A DNA stretch of 64,000 bases. Origin: Acetoanaerobium noterae. Lineage in GTDB: Bacteria; Bacillota; Clostridia; Peptostreptococcales; Filifactoraceae. The notes beneath the pieces are model-generated. The model did no database searches and had not been told where the DNA came from. It saw only the letters and a program-made list of their open reading frames with translations. The position numbers and the translations under genes are program-made. The stretch spans positions 150,343 to 214,342 of the forward strand of contig NZ_FUYN01000002.1 in the NCBI RefSeq assembly GCF_900168025.1. Reading direction: 5' to 3'. Shown one piece after another: positions 29,416 through 39,618 of the stretch (its first letter is position 1; every line of letters starts with the position of its first letter).

Positions 29416-29724
29416 TGATTCACATCCTTATTAGAAAATTTATACAAAATGTAAATTTAATATGATAGGTATTAATAACTATTATATTAGTTAAAGAATT
29501 TTAACACAAGCTAAAAAGAGAATATTAACAAAATTAAATAATTTAAAATAATTCTGATAAATTATGAGATTTGATAGTTATAATAAAAAAAGGGTAGTAA
29601 TATTTATGTAGTTATAAGATATAATAAGGATACATAAACATAAATATGATACTTAAGTTCTATGGATAAATATACTATTGTTGCCGATAAATTAGGAAAA
29701 GTATGTGACGGGAGTGGGAAATAT

Positions 29725-30747
29725 ATGAAGGTATCTATTAAAGAATTAGAAAAAGGCATGATTATTGACAGCGATATTTTTAGTAAAAAAGGAGCATTAT
29801 TGTTATATAAGGGCTTCAAAATAGAGAATCCTGATCTTGTTGCAATCGTTTTACACAGAAATGGAATAGATGAAATTTTAGTGAAAAATGAGGTGCCTTC
29901 TGAAGTTGTAAAGGTAGTAGAATCAGAGGATGTAAAGCAAAGGATTGCTCATGAAGTAAGACTATTTAAAGAAGAATTTGCTCAGATTATGAATGAAGTA
30001 AAAGAAGATGTAAAACGTTTTGAAGAAACAAATGACATATCTGAGATTAAGGATTTAGATAAAGGATTAGAGCTAGCTCATGAGTATGAAAACTCAATTT
30101 TTACTCTATTCCAGATGATAGAAAAAATTAAGCTAGAAAACCAAGATGATTATGCTCAGATAGTAGAAACTTCACTTCTTGCATATTCTATTGGAAAGTG
30201 GCTGTATCTTAGCGAAAAAGAACTTAAGGAAATTTCTGAGACTGCACTTCTTAGTCAGATAATGGAGTATGCTCATTTTGATTTTAACCAAGACCCTGCA
30301 AGTGTAAAGGGAGCAAATTCAGTATCAGCAGATATATTAAAGGCAGCATTTCAGATTCAAGAGAGAATGGACGGCTCAGGCTATCCAAAAGGACTCACTA
30401 GAACTCAGATTCATCCATATGCAAAGGTGATAGCTGTTGCAGATGTATTCCAAAACCTTACAACTGGAGGAGAGCTTGCAGAAAAGCTTTCAGTTTTTGA
30501 GGCTGTAAGAATAATGGAAAGAGAATATATTACAAAGCTAGATGTAAAGTCATTATATGTATTTTTACACAGAGTTGGAAGCAAGTTTATAGGAAGCTCT
30601 GTGAGATTAAGCGACGGAACTGTAGGAGAGATAGTTTTTGTGCCAGAAAATGAGGTTTCTATGCCTTATATCAAGCTAGAGGATGGACATGTAGTCAACC
30701 TTCAAAGCCCTGAGTATAAGGATAAACATATAGTAGAAATTTTTTAG
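29725..30747 (+). CDS. Degenerate HD-GYP-type protein
   Basis: 340 residues, paralogous to the protein at 32727. N-terminal domain (about 1-60, VSIKELEKGMIIDSDIF), linker, HD-GYP-like domain (about 120-285) and a C-terminal small domain (RLSDGTVGEIVFV). The domain keeps DGSGYPKGL and IAVADVFQNLT but lacks the HD pair (SQIMEYAHF in its place) and the HHE motif (QIQERMDGSGYP). It is probably catalytically dead and may bind c-di-GMP or partners. ATG 29725 is preferred over 29662 because of GGGAG upstream and alignment with its paralogue. Followed after 33 nt by an unknown helical protein. Confidence 0.85.
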   Translation: MKVSIKELEKGMIIDSDIFSKKGALLLYKGFKIENPDLVAIVLHRNGIDEILVKNEVPSEVVKVVESEDVKQRIAHEVRLFKEEFAQIMNEVKEDVKRFEETNDISEIKDLDKGLELAHEYENSIFTLFQMIEKIKLENQDDYAQIVETSLLAYSIGKWLYLSEKELKEISETALLSQIMEYAHFDFNQDPASVKGANSVSADILKAAFQIQERMDGSGYPKGLTRTQIHPYAKVIAVADVFQNLTTGGELAEKLSVFEAVRIMEREYITKLDVKSLYVFLHRVGSKFIGSSVRLSDGTVGEIVFVPENEVSMPYIKLEDGHVVNLQSPEYKDKHIVEIF

Positions 30748-30780
30748 TATTTTTTAAAACTTAATAGGGGGCGCATTTAT

Positions 30781-31395
30781 ATGTATGTTATGGAAATGAA
30801 CCTGGAAGACATCATCGCAGAAAAAGACGAAAAAGATCAACGACTTTTGATGGCAGAATTTAGGAATCTAGGAGGCTATGAAACCCTAGGAGAATTTTTT
30901 GAGGACCTTGAAGAAATGTCGGAAAAAAATGATCCGAAGGCAATAAGACTCTATAGGTTTGCAGAGTGGTTATCCCACGAAAGCTTATTCTATAGTCTAG
31001 TCAATCTACTAGAAGACTTAAAGAGTTCAGTTCATACGGAATATGCAATAAAGGCGATAACTAAAATCCCTAACGAACCTAAAGCTTTATGTGAAGCTGT
31101 ATCTAAGGTTTTAGACTCTGTACAGAGATTTCAGGAGCCAGGAGTTTTATATCAAGCAGTAGCACTTCTTCACCGTATGGAGATGGTAGATAGCAGTGTG
31201 AGAGCTTGTCTTAGAACTCGCAGAAGGATTACTCTAGATGAAAATGTACTAAGAGAAGTGAGCAATAGAATGGAGAACCTTGCTAAGTACGAGGAGGATT
31301 TCCATAAAAACAGTGATGTAAGAGCAGATTTTGCATCCAAAGATAAATTTATTGAATTTGCAAATGAATTCATAAACTTTAAAAATACCCTTTAA
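30781..31395 (+). CDS. Hypothetical helical-repeat protein
   Basis: 204 residues, not recognised. Almost entirely helix-forming, with repeated 25-35 residue units (for example LYRFAEWLSHESLFYSLVNL and AVSKVLDSVQRFQEPGVLYQ) suggesting a HEAT/ARM-like solenoid; acidic N-terminus. No signal peptide, membrane segment or Cys pattern. TAGGGGG lies 10 nt before the ATG. It follows the degenerate HD-GYP gene by 33 nt and its stop lies in the loop of the terminator, so the two form a bicistronic unit; it may be a scaffold partner. Confidence 0.7.
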   Translation: MYVMEMNLEDIIAEKDEKDQRLLMAEFRNLGGYETLGEFFEDLEEMSEKNDPKAIRLYRFAEWLSHESLFYSLVNLLEDLKSSVHTEYAIKAITKIPNEPKALCEAVSKVLDSVQRFQEPGVLYQAVALLHRMEMVDSSVRACLRTRRRITLDENVLREVSNRMENLAKYEEDFHKNSDVRADFASKDKFIEFANEFINFKNTL

Positions 31396-31409
31396 TGGGT
31401 ATTTTTTTT
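31381..31409 (+). terminator. Intrinsic terminator overlapping a stop codon
   Basis: AAAATACCC / GGGTATTTT stem with eight T. The TAA stop of the preceding gene is in its 6-nt loop. Confidence 0.85.
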
Positions 31410-31484
31410 ACCAAAATTAGTTCCCACTAAAAGGGTATAATATGTTATATTAAAAATACTATATGCGAAAGCCTGTGAAGAAAA

Positions 31485-31997
31485 ATGATAGATATATTTG
31501 TTTTAGAATTTATGAATAGTATTTCGAATCCTTTATTTGACAATGTCATGCCTTTTATAACAAAGCTAGGAGACAAGGGCCTGATTTGGATTTTATTAGC
31601 ACTAATAATGCTATATTACAAACAAACAAGGACCTATGGCATCGCTATAATTATGGCTTTGCTGCTCACCTTGGTTTTAGGAGAAGGAATAATAAAAAAT
31701 ATAGTACAAAGAGATAGACCTTTTATAAAGCACAGCTTTGATGTGATTATTAATCATCCTATAAGCTATTCATTTCCTTCTGGACATACAGCTTCATCAT
31801 TTACCGTTTTAGGAATCTTTTTATTTGGTATAAAGAAATATAGAGTTAGTTGTTTTATTCTAGCCTTTCTAATTGCTTTTTCTAGGCTGTACCTAGGAGT
31901 GCATTATTTCACTGATGTACTAGGAGGAGCGGCTCTTGGCTTAGTGGATGCCTATTTAGTGTATAGGCTATATCTTAGAAAAAAACTCCAGACATAA
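31485..31997 (+). CDS. PAP2-family membrane phosphatase
   Basis: 170 residues, about five membrane segments. The three phosphatase motifs are present: KNIVQRDRP, SFPSGHTAS and SRLYLGVHYFTDVLGG, so it should dephosphorylate a lipid pyrophosphate such as undecaprenyl-PP or phosphatidic acid. Short N-terminus typical of bacterial BcrC/PgpB-like enzymes. It is the first of three closely spaced genes (34-nt and 2-nt gaps). Confidence 0.9.
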   Translation: MIDIFVLEFMNSISNPLFDNVMPFITKLGDKGLIWILLALIMLYYKQTRTYGIAIIMALLLTLVLGEGIIKNIVQRDRPFIKHSFDVIINHPISYSFPSGHTASSFTVLGIFLFGIKKYRVSCFILAFLIAFSRLYLGVHYFTDVLGGAALGLVDAYLVYRLYLRKKLQT

Positions 31998-32031
31998 ATT
32001 CGAAATTTAAGAAAAAGAGAGGAGACAGATT

Positions 32032-32724
32032 ATGGAAAATAATTGTGTTCCAAAGGATAAAAAGTTTGTTCCTGTTATAGAGTCAAAGCTCAGAAAAAAA
32101 ATAGTAGAGGTTCCAAAGGAAATATATCAAGCAAGTGGGATTAATATTTTTGCCAAACGTATTAAGTCGCTTATGTTTTCTACCGATGTAGCACTTATAA
32201 AGAATTCAAATGCAGATGGGGTTATTGCGGTATACCCTTTTACACCTCAGCTATCAATAACTCAGGCTATAATAGAGGTTTCTCCTAGCCCTGTATTTTG
32301 CGGAGTAGGAGGAGGGCTTACAACAGGACAGCGCTCTATAGATATTGCTCTTCATGCAGAGCTAAACGGTGCTTTTGGAGTAGTACTTAATGCACCTACA
32401 CCAAATGCTCTTATTATGGAAATGAAAAAACGTATAGATATACCAATAGTTATAACTGTGGTATCTGAAAAAGAAGATATAGCAGCTCGAATAAAAGCTG
32501 GAGTGTCCATATTTAACGTATCTGGAGGAGCTAAAACTGCTTCCATAGTTTCAAAGATAAGAAATGAATTTCCAGAAATGCCAATTATAGCTACGGGAGG
32601 ACCTACGCCAGAGAGCATACTTGAAACTATAAATGCTGGAGCAAACGCTATAACCTATACTCCACCTAGCAGTGGAGAGCTATTCTCGCAGATTATGGAA
32701 AACTACAGAGGGGGACTTAAGTAG
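32032..32724 (+). CDS. TIM-barrel protein of unknown function (aldolase-like)
   Basis: 230 residues. Repeated beta-alpha units with glycine-rich phosphate-binding strands near the C-terminus (FNVSGGAKT, IIATGGPTPESI, NAITYTPPSSGE) suggest a (beta/alpha)8 barrel of the KDPG-aldolase or thiamine-phosphate-synthase type. I do not recognise the substrate. An unusual hydrophilic start (MENNCVPKDKKFVP) is present. RBS GAGGAG precedes the ATG. Tightly followed (2 nt) by an HD-GYP gene. Confidence 0.7.
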   Translation: MENNCVPKDKKFVPVIESKLRKKIVEVPKEIYQASGINIFAKRIKSLMFSTDVALIKNSNADGVIAVYPFTPQLSITQAIIEVSPSPVFCGVGGGLTTGQRSIDIALHAELNGAFGVVLNAPTPNALIMEMKKRIDIPIVITVVSEKEDIAARIKAGVSIFNVSGGAKTASIVSKIRNEFPEMPIIATGGPTPESILETINAGANAITYTPPSSGELFSQIMENYRGGLK

Positions 32725-32726
32725 GA

Positions 32727-33791
32727 ATGAGAATTCAGATTGAAGATATTCAAAAGGATATGATTATCGACGAGGATGTATATAGTAATCAGGGAAACCT
32801 CATAGTAGGCAGGGGTTTCTCTGTTTCCAATGCTATGATACTAAAAAATCTTCTAAGGCAGCATAAGGTGGACAAAGTAAAAGTATTGACTTTATCTGAG
32901 GAAGTAGCACAGCCATCACCTCAAGAGAAAATTGAGCAGGAAATAGTGGACTTTAAATTGGAGTTTCACGACACAGTAAGCACTATAGAAAATGAAATTT
33001 CAAGCATATTAAGTGGTGAAATTGAGGAAGAAAAATTAAACAATCTTGTGGAGTCCAGTCTTAATATGCAATCAGGAACTACCTTGAATATTTTTCAGAT
33101 GATGCAAAAGGTAAAGGACAGCGATGATGTTACCTATTCACATTGCTACAGTGTATCATTATCCGCCTATGCTATAGGAAAATGGCTTAAGCTTTCTGAA
33201 GAAGAGCTAAAGGAATTGACTTTAAGTGCAATTTTAGCTGATGCTGGCAAGGCCTCAGTTCCAAAGGAAATCCTTATGAAAAAAGGATTTTTGACAGAGC
33301 AAGAGCTGAGTGAAATGAAAAAGCACGTTCAGTATTCATATGATATGCTAGACAATTATCCTATAAGCAAAAAGGTTAAGGATGCTATACGCTACCATCA
33401 TGAGAGAGAAGATGGTTCGGGCTACCCAGAGGGATTAAAAGGGGATAAGATACCTTACTATGCCAAGATTATAGCTATAGCAGACGTGTATACAGCACTG
33501 ACTTCAAAAAGACCACAAAGAGAGAAGCTCACTCCTTTTGAAGCTCTTAAAATCATGGAAAGAGATTTCATGGATAAGCTAGACGTGACCATACTTACTG
33601 AATTCTTGAAGCGAATAGCGGAAAACTACATAGGAAATCCTGTAAAGCTAAATGATGATACGATAGGTGAGATAGTGTTCTTATCTGTACATAAGTTGTC
33701 AAGACCAGTTATTAAAACTACTCAGGGCGATAAACTGATAGATTTAGGAAATAAAGAAAACGCTAAATTAGAAATAGTAGAATTTTTATAG
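32727..33791 (+). CDS. HD-GYP domain protein with altered HD motif
   Basis: 354 residues, same layout as its paralogue at 29725. Most HD-GYP residues are kept: H in SHCYSVSLSAYAIG, KKHVQYSYDML, YHHEREDGSGYPEG and IAIADVYTALTSKRP. The HD pair of the usual LHDIGK, however, reads LADAGK, losing one metal ligand (His to Ala). Reduced or altered phosphodiesterase activity is therefore expected; c-di-GMP binding may remain. AGTAGGA from the end of the preceding gene serves as RBS, so expression is likely coupled to the TIM-barrel gene. Confidence 0.88.
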   Translation: MRIQIEDIQKDMIIDEDVYSNQGNLIVGRGFSVSNAMILKNLLRQHKVDKVKVLTLSEEVAQPSPQEKIEQEIVDFKLEFHDTVSTIENEISSILSGEIEEEKLNNLVESSLNMQSGTTLNIFQMMQKVKDSDDVTYSHCYSVSLSAYAIGKWLKLSEEELKELTLSAILADAGKASVPKEILMKKGFLTEQELSEMKKHVQYSYDMLDNYPISKKVKDAIRYHHEREDGSGYPEGLKGDKIPYYAKIIAIADVYTALTSKRPQREKLTPFEALKIMERDFMDKLDVTILTEFLKRIAENYIGNPVKLNDDTIGEIVFLSVHKLSRPVIKTTQGDKLIDLGNKENAKLEIVEFL

Positions 33792-33796
33792 AACTT

Positions 33797-33854
33797 AAAA
33801 AGCCTAAATCCAACTAAGTTTCAAATGAAACCATTTAGTGAGATTTAGGCTTTT
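33797..33854. terminator. Bidirectional terminator
   Basis: AAAAGCCTAAATC / GATTTAGGCTTTT outer stem with a further inner stem, between the convergent HD-GYP and rpsD genes. Confidence 0.8.
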
Positions 33855-33867
33855 GCTATTAATTATA

Positions 33868-34446
33868 CTACTTAGAGTAAAACTCTATGATATATGAATC
33901 AGTCACCTCTATAGGTACCTGGTCTCGTTTTGGCTCAGCAATTAGCTTTCCAGAAAAATCATTTAGATTTTTCTCTAGATAAGGTAAATTGGTTGTTGTG
34001 CTTGTAAAGCTATCTTTGAAAATAGCTATGCTTTTTGATTTTTCTTTTAGAGAAATGGTATCTTCCACTTCTACTTTATAAGATGGTCTGTCTACTTTTT
34101 TTCCATTCACTAGGATATGACCATGAACTACCATCTGCCTAGCTTGCCTTAAGGTAGATGCAAAGCCCAGTCTATATGTCATATTGTCCAGTCTTTGCTC
34201 TAGTCTTTGAACTAGCTTTTCACCAGAGTTTCCCTTTGAATGCATAGCAGCTTCCACATAGATTTTAAATTGTTTTTCCAGTACGCCATAATAGGCTTTT
34301 AGTTTTTGTTTTTCTCTTAGCTGTTTTCCATATTCTGATATTTTCTTTTGTGGCTTTACCCCTCTATTTAACGCTTTAGGGTGATCAAATACATTTACGC
34401 CCAGACTTCTTGCCACTTTAAATCTAGGTCCCATTGGTCTTGCCAA
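33868..34446 (-). CDS. rpsD: 30S ribosomal protein S4
   Basis: 192 residues. N-terminal S4 domain without the zinc-binding Cys cluster, then the S4 RNA-binding domain (LRQARQMVVHGHILVNGKKVDRP). A little shorter than common S4 (about 200-208) in the central region. TTG start with GAGGAGG 8 nt upstream. Transcribed alone from its own promoter rather than inside a ribosomal operon; some clostridia carry two rpsD copies, so this may be the alternative, zinc-free one. S4 organises 16S rRNA and can repress its own mRNA; I do not see a clear leader pseudoknot. Confidence 0.9.
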   Translation of the reverse strand: MARPMGPRFKVARSLGVNVFDHPKALNRGVKPQKKISEYGKQLREKQKLKAYYGVLEKQFKIYVEAAMHSKGNSGEKLVQRLEQRLDNMTYRLGFASTLRQARQMVVHGHILVNGKKVDRPSYKVEVEDTISLKEKSKSIAIFKDSFTSTTTNLPYLEKNLNDFSGKLIAEPKRDQVPIEVTDSYIIEFYSK

Positions 34447-34504
34447 TATGTTTCCTCCTCAAAAATACTAAACATAATAAAATTACGTCCAGCAGCCGAT
34501 TATT

Positions 34505-34533
34505 ATTATACGATAAAATCTAAGAGATGTAAA
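34505..34533 (-). promoter_or_regulatory. Promoter of rpsD
   Basis: Minus strand TTTACA (34528-34533), 17-nt spacer, TATAAT (34505-34510), about 60 nt before the TTG start. Confidence 0.75.
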
Positions 34534-35942
<1,409 letters not shown>

Positions 35943-36007
35943 ACAAAAAGCTTTATTAAAATACATGCAAAGGACAGACTTGATAAAAAGTCTATGAGGT
36001 AGTCAAA

Positions 36008-36913
36008 ATGGACAAAGAGACAAAAAGCTATTTAAAGATTGCCCTAGCAGGCAGTTTATGGGGCATGATTGGTATTTTCGTTCAGACACTTAGAGGATTT
36101 GGATTAAGTGCAGAATTTGTAGCATTTTCTAGAGTTTTTCTGGGATTTGCTTTGCTTGCAGTATGGTTTTTAATAAAAGATCCGAGCATTTTAAAAATAG
36201 ACCTAAAAGGACTGATTTCTGCTTGCGTTATAGGTGTGATTTCGCAGGGATTATTTAATCTTACTTATTTTGCGTCTATTCAAAGAGTAGGAACCTTTAC
36301 AGCGGTAGTTTTGCTTTATTTTTCACCTGTGTTTATGTTTTTGCTAGGAACCTTTATGTACAAGGAAAAAGCTGATAAAAGAAAAATAATTTCAGTGCTG
36401 ATATGTTTTGCAGGCTGTATATTTGGAGTAACTGGTGGAGACTTTTCAGCACTGAAAGCAGATTTTCCTGGAATAGCTCTAGGACTTATTGCATCTCTTA
36501 GCTATTCACTTATGCCAGCACTTAGCAAGAAAACAGCATCCTCGTATAATCCTTTTACTATTATAATCTACAGCTTTATGTTTGGAAGCCTTATGCTGCT
36601 TCCATTTGCAAAGCCGATGAACGAGCTATATATGCTTCAAGATTTAAGACTTGTAGTATTGCTTATAGCCTTTAGTATATTTGTAGCAGCTATGCCTTAC
36701 TGCCTTTACATACCGTCACTTCACAATGTACAGGTTTCAAAGCTAGGAGTTATTGCATCTGTTGAGCTAATAGTATCGATTGCAATAGCTGCAGTATTCT
36801 TAAAAGAACCTGTAAGACTGGGCAATCTTATAGGTGTAGCCATAATACTGGTGTCTATAGGAGCAATGAACAAGCCACCTGTGAAGATGATTAAGAGAGA
36901 AATATCACAGTAG
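36008..36913 (+). CDS. EamA/DMT-family transporter
   Basis: 301 residues forming about ten membrane helices as two EamA repeats (LAGSLWGMIGIFVQTLRG at the start; PGIALGLIASLSYSLMPALS opening the second). Drug/metabolite transporter superfamily; substrate unknown, many are amino-acid or metabolite exporters. Modest RBS (ATGAGGTAG). Follows mnmA without a clear terminator. Confidence 0.9.
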   Translation: MDKETKSYLKIALAGSLWGMIGIFVQTLRGFGLSAEFVAFSRVFLGFALLAVWFLIKDPSILKIDLKGLISACVIGVISQGLFNLTYFASIQRVGTFTAVVLLYFSPVFMFLLGTFMYKEKADKRKIISVLICFAGCIFGVTGGDFSALKADFPGIALGLIASLSYSLMPALSKKTASSYNPFTIIIYSFMFGSLMLLPFAKPMNELYMLQDLRLVVLLIAFSIFVAAMPYCLYIPSLHNVQVSKLGVIASVELIVSIAIAAVFLKEPVRLGNLIGVAIILVSIGAMNKPPVKMIKREISQ

Positions 36914-37006
36914 ATGAGAGAATAATTTCGCAATTATATATTAAGCCTTGATAAAAATCACAGACGAATCAGCTTAATTTCTTTACTGTGAATATATTAA
37001 GGTTCA

Positions 37007-37038
37007 AAGTCCAATCGCCTATTAACCTGATTGGACTT
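37007..37038 (+). terminator. Terminator-like hairpin
   Basis: Perfect 10-bp stem AAGTCCAATC / GATTGGACTT with a 12-nt loop, followed only by AATTATTTAAT, so termination may be weak. A second possible stem (CTTAAT / ATTAAG) precedes it. Confidence 0.5.
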
Positions 37039-37081
37039 AATTATTTAATACGAGATTATCAAATCATCTGGAGGGTAATAA

Positions 37082-37390
37082 ATGAAAATAGCTATATTAG
37101 TAAATGAAGATACTATGAAAAGATGTACAGGAAAAGGTTGCTTCAATGCGTTTTTCAATAGGCTTGATTCGTTTTCAGACTATGGACCAGAGGCTCAGAT
37201 TCTAGGCTTTACTCATGTGGGCGGAGATTTGGAGCATAAAATAGAAAAATTAAAGAAAAATAAAGTTGAAGCAGTTCATCTTTCGAGTTGTCTTAGAAGA
37301 CGCTACTCAGGATATCAGGAGCTTTTAGAAAGGCTCTCAAAGGACTTTGAAGTTAAAGGCTATACTCATGGAAGAGCGATATTGGATTAA
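37082..37390 (+). CDS. CGGC domain protein, putative metal-binding
   Basis: 102 residues. Typical family pattern: [31 protein letters not shown] and [11 protein letters not shown]. The conserved Cys and His positions are thought to bind metal; function is unproven. GGAGGG precedes the ATG. A zinc-binding-domain chemoreceptor starts 22 nt after its stop, making a metal-sensing pair plausible. Confidence 0.85.
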   Translation: MKIAILVNEDTMKRCTGKGCFNAFFNRLDSFSDYGPEAQILGFTHVGGDLEHKIEKLKKNKVEAVHLSSCLRRRYSGYQELLERLSKDFEVKGYTHGRAILD

Positions 37391-37412
37391 TATCTTAGGA
37401 AGGAAGATGATT

Positions 37413-38792
37413 ATGGGTTTATTTTCTTCAGGGCAAAAGCAAGTAAAAGAACATAGCACTATAGAGCAAAAAGCTGATATAGGTGCGATTAAAGAGGTAC
37501 TTAGAAGAATATCCATTGGAGAGCTGTGCAAAGTATCGGCAGATGAGATTAAGGACAAAGAGATTGCTGAGCTTTTGAACACTATTATGAGCAGAAATAT
37601 ATCGAAAAAAGATGAGATTCTACATCTTAACTCAATATTAAATGAAGTAGTAAAGATGGTAGAAGTAAAAACCATGGTCGAAGGTATAGAAACTCAGTCA
37701 GACACCCTTCAGTCTATGTCAGCTAGCAGTGAGCAGCTTTCAGCTTCTGTTGAGGATGTAGCCCAGATGACTCTTAAGGCATCAGAAATGGCGTCAGAGC
37801 TTTATGATACCTCACAAAAAGGCTCTGAAAATATATCAAAGGCAATGGATTTTGTAAAAACTTCATTCGAAGATATTGAATCAGTAAACCTAATGATGAG
37901 CGAAGTAAAGAAGAAAACAGAAACGATAAATCAAATAGTAGATATAGTAAAGGGAATAGCAGATCAGACGAACCTTTTAGCTCTAAACGCAGCTATAGAA
38001 GCAGCTAGAGCAGGAGAATCAGGAAGAGGATTCGCAGTAGTTGCTGATGAGGTTAGAAAGCTTGCAGAGCATACTAAAAACTCTGTAGATGATATCCAAA
38101 AAAATGTTGGAGAGCTTCAGGTATCTATAGATTCTTCTGTTGTAAGTATAAATAATACTACAGCGCAGCTTCATTCAGGCTCAAAGCTAGTAGATGAATC
38201 TCTAGAATCCATGGGGCAAATAGGCTCAGCTGTTGGAAACTTAAGTGATATAGTGACTCAAGTTGCTGCCAATACTCAGGAGCAAACAGCGGCTATTGAT
38301 ACCTTTGCAAGTGGGACTAGCGAAATAGCAGGGCGTTCTGATGACATAGTGAATAGCTGTAATCAGGTAGGGGAAAAAATCTTTGAAGTTAGTAAGGATA
38401 TAGACAAGCTTAGGATTGAAATGGTTGCAGAAAGTTCATGTCTAGACAATAGAGAAAAGATAGAAATCTACAAGGTAGACCACTTGATTTGGAGATGGAA
38501 GGTATATAACATGATTCTTCACTATGAGGTGGTGGATAAAGAAAAAGTAGCAAGCTACAAAGGATGCAGGCTAGGTCAATGGTATTATGGTATAGAATGC
38601 AAGGATTTAGAACACATTTCTGCCTTTAAATCTCTAGAAAAGCCACATATAGCTTTGCATGAAGCTGCTTCAAAGGCTGCGGATGCATATACTAGAGGAG
38701 ATCTAAAGCTTGCAAATAATTATCTAGAGGAAATGGATAAGCACTCAGCCGAGGTGTTTAGATATTTAGACGAAATAAAAAAATCTATATAA
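37413..38792 (+). CDS. Cytoplasmic chemoreceptor with C-terminal CZB zinc-binding domain
   Basis: 459 residues, no membrane segment. A short N-terminal region, the MCP signalling domain (about 100-340, with [18 protein letters not shown]), then a chemoreceptor zinc-binding domain (about 350-455). Its ligand set is visible: H357 in DHLIWRWK, C385 in GCRLGQW, and H412/H416 in HIALH, plus a later His. CZB domains sense zinc, oxidants such as hypochlorite, or pH. The frame is open from 37347 (overlapping the previous gene); ATG 37413, or 37407, after AGGAAGGAAG is preferred. Probably co-transcribed with the CGGC gene. Confidence 0.9.
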   Translation: MGLFSSGQKQVKEHSTIEQKADIGAIKEVLRRISIGELCKVSADEIKDKEIAELLNTIMSRNISKKDEILHLNSILNEVVKMVEVKTMVEGIETQSDTLQSMSASSEQLSASVEDVAQMTLKASEMASELYDTSQKGSENISKAMDFVKTSFEDIESVNLMMSEVKKKTETINQIVDIVKGIADQTNLLALNAAIEAARAGESGRGFAVVADEVRKLAEHTKNSVDDIQKNVGELQVSIDSSVVSINNTTAQLHSGSKLVDESLESMGQIGSAVGNLSDIVTQVAANTQEQTAAIDTFASGTSEIAGRSDDIVNSCNQVGEKIFEVSKDIDKLRIEMVAESSCLDNREKIEIYKVDHLIWRWKVYNMILHYEVVDKEKVASYKGCRLGQWYYGIECKDLEHISAFKSLEKPHIALHEAASKAADAYTRGDLKLANNYLEEMDKHSAEVFRYLDEIKKSI

Positions 38793-38800
38793 GCAATTAA

Positions 38801-38849
38801 AAAACCCTCCTTGAAGCTTAAGCTGATTCTTAAACTTCAAGGAGGGTTT
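38801..38849. terminator. Strong bidirectional terminator
   Basis: AAACCCTCCTTGAAG / CTTCAAGGAGGGTTT perfect stem between the convergent chemoreceptor and dps genes. Confidence 0.85.
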
Positions 38850-38874
38850 GATTATTTATTAGCTTAGAATTTAT

Positions 38875-39330
38875 TTATGCTAGATACGCTTTAATCATCC
38901 ATAAATTCTTTTCATAGCCAGCTAGCATTCCTGTCAGCATATCTTCTGTTACAGGGTCATCTGCTTCTCCAGCTATATCAATACCGTTTTTAAGAGATTC
39001 TATTACATACTCATAATCCTTTTGAAGAGCAGATAGCACTTCGTCTGGGCTTATGCCTTTGCTTTCAACTTCCTTAATTTTTGCATTTGCTAGATAGTCC
39101 TTCATAGTTGCAAATGGACGCTCACCTAACTGTAGGATTCTTTCAGCAACTTCATCAAGCTCTCCTGCTACGCCATCATATAGCTCCTCTAGTTTTGCAT
39201 GTAGCTGGAAGAAACCTCTTCCTTCTACGTTCCAGTGATAGTTGTGAAGCTTAGTATACATAACGTGAAGATCTGATAGATGAACATTTAGAAACTGAGT
39301 TACAGTGTTAGCGTTTTTCTTGTTAGCCAT
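38875..39330 (-). CDS. dps: Dps/ferritin-like DNA protection and iron storage protein
   Basis: 151 residues. A four-helix ferritin-like subunit forming a hollow dodecamer that oxidises iron with peroxide. The intersubunit ferroxidase ligands are visible in LHNYHWNVEGRGFFQLHAKLEELYD cut across residues about 28-52 (His, His, Asp/Glu). No Lys-rich DNA-binding tail beyond MANKKN. GGAGGA precedes the ATG. Two imperfect operator-like sequences lie in its upstream region (39414-39451). Confidence 0.92.
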   Translation of the reverse strand: MANKKNANTVTQFLNVHLSDLHVMYTKLHNYHWNVEGRGFFQLHAKLEELYDGVAGELDEVAERILQLGERPFATMKDYLANAKIKEVESKGISPDEVLSALQKDYEYVIESLKNGIDIAGEADDPVTEDMLTGMLAGYEKNLWMIKAYLA

Positions 39331-39413
39331 AATAAAATTCCTCCTTAAAATTATATAAAATTTATTTTTATCATATTAATTAGTTTACCCAAAAATGATT
39401 TAATTAAACTAAA

Positions 39414-39451
39414 TTGTAATCATTTCAAAGTTGTCTATAATACAATTATAG
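39414..39451. promoter_or_regulatory. Operator-like inverted repeats upstream of dps
   Basis: TTGTAATCATTTCAA (39414-39428) matches the PerR box TTATAATNATTATAA at 11 of 14 defined positions. CTATAAT-ACA-ATTATAG (39435-39451) is a perfect 7-3-7 inverted repeat, close to a Per box but with 2 extra spacer bases. Peroxide or iron control of dps is common in Firmicutes; binding here is inference. Confidence 0.45.
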
Positions 39452-39492
39452 CCAATTAAAATAAGTTTAAACATCTTTTTAAAAAAATTTTT

Positions 39493-39520
39493 TTGAATAA
39501 GTTTTTTTGTGGTATATAAT
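39493..39520 (+). promoter_or_regulatory. Promoter for the glyoxalase-type gene
   Basis: TTGAAT (39493-39498), 16-nt spacer, TATAAT (39515-39520). The start site would lie about 90 nt before the ATG. Confidence 0.65.
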
Positions 39521-39618
39521 ATTTATGAGGATTGTTAAAAGCCAACAATTTCAAAACAGATTCAAAACAGACAATTTAGAACTAATCCGGTTGTAAACAT
39601 AAATATAAGGAGGGCACA

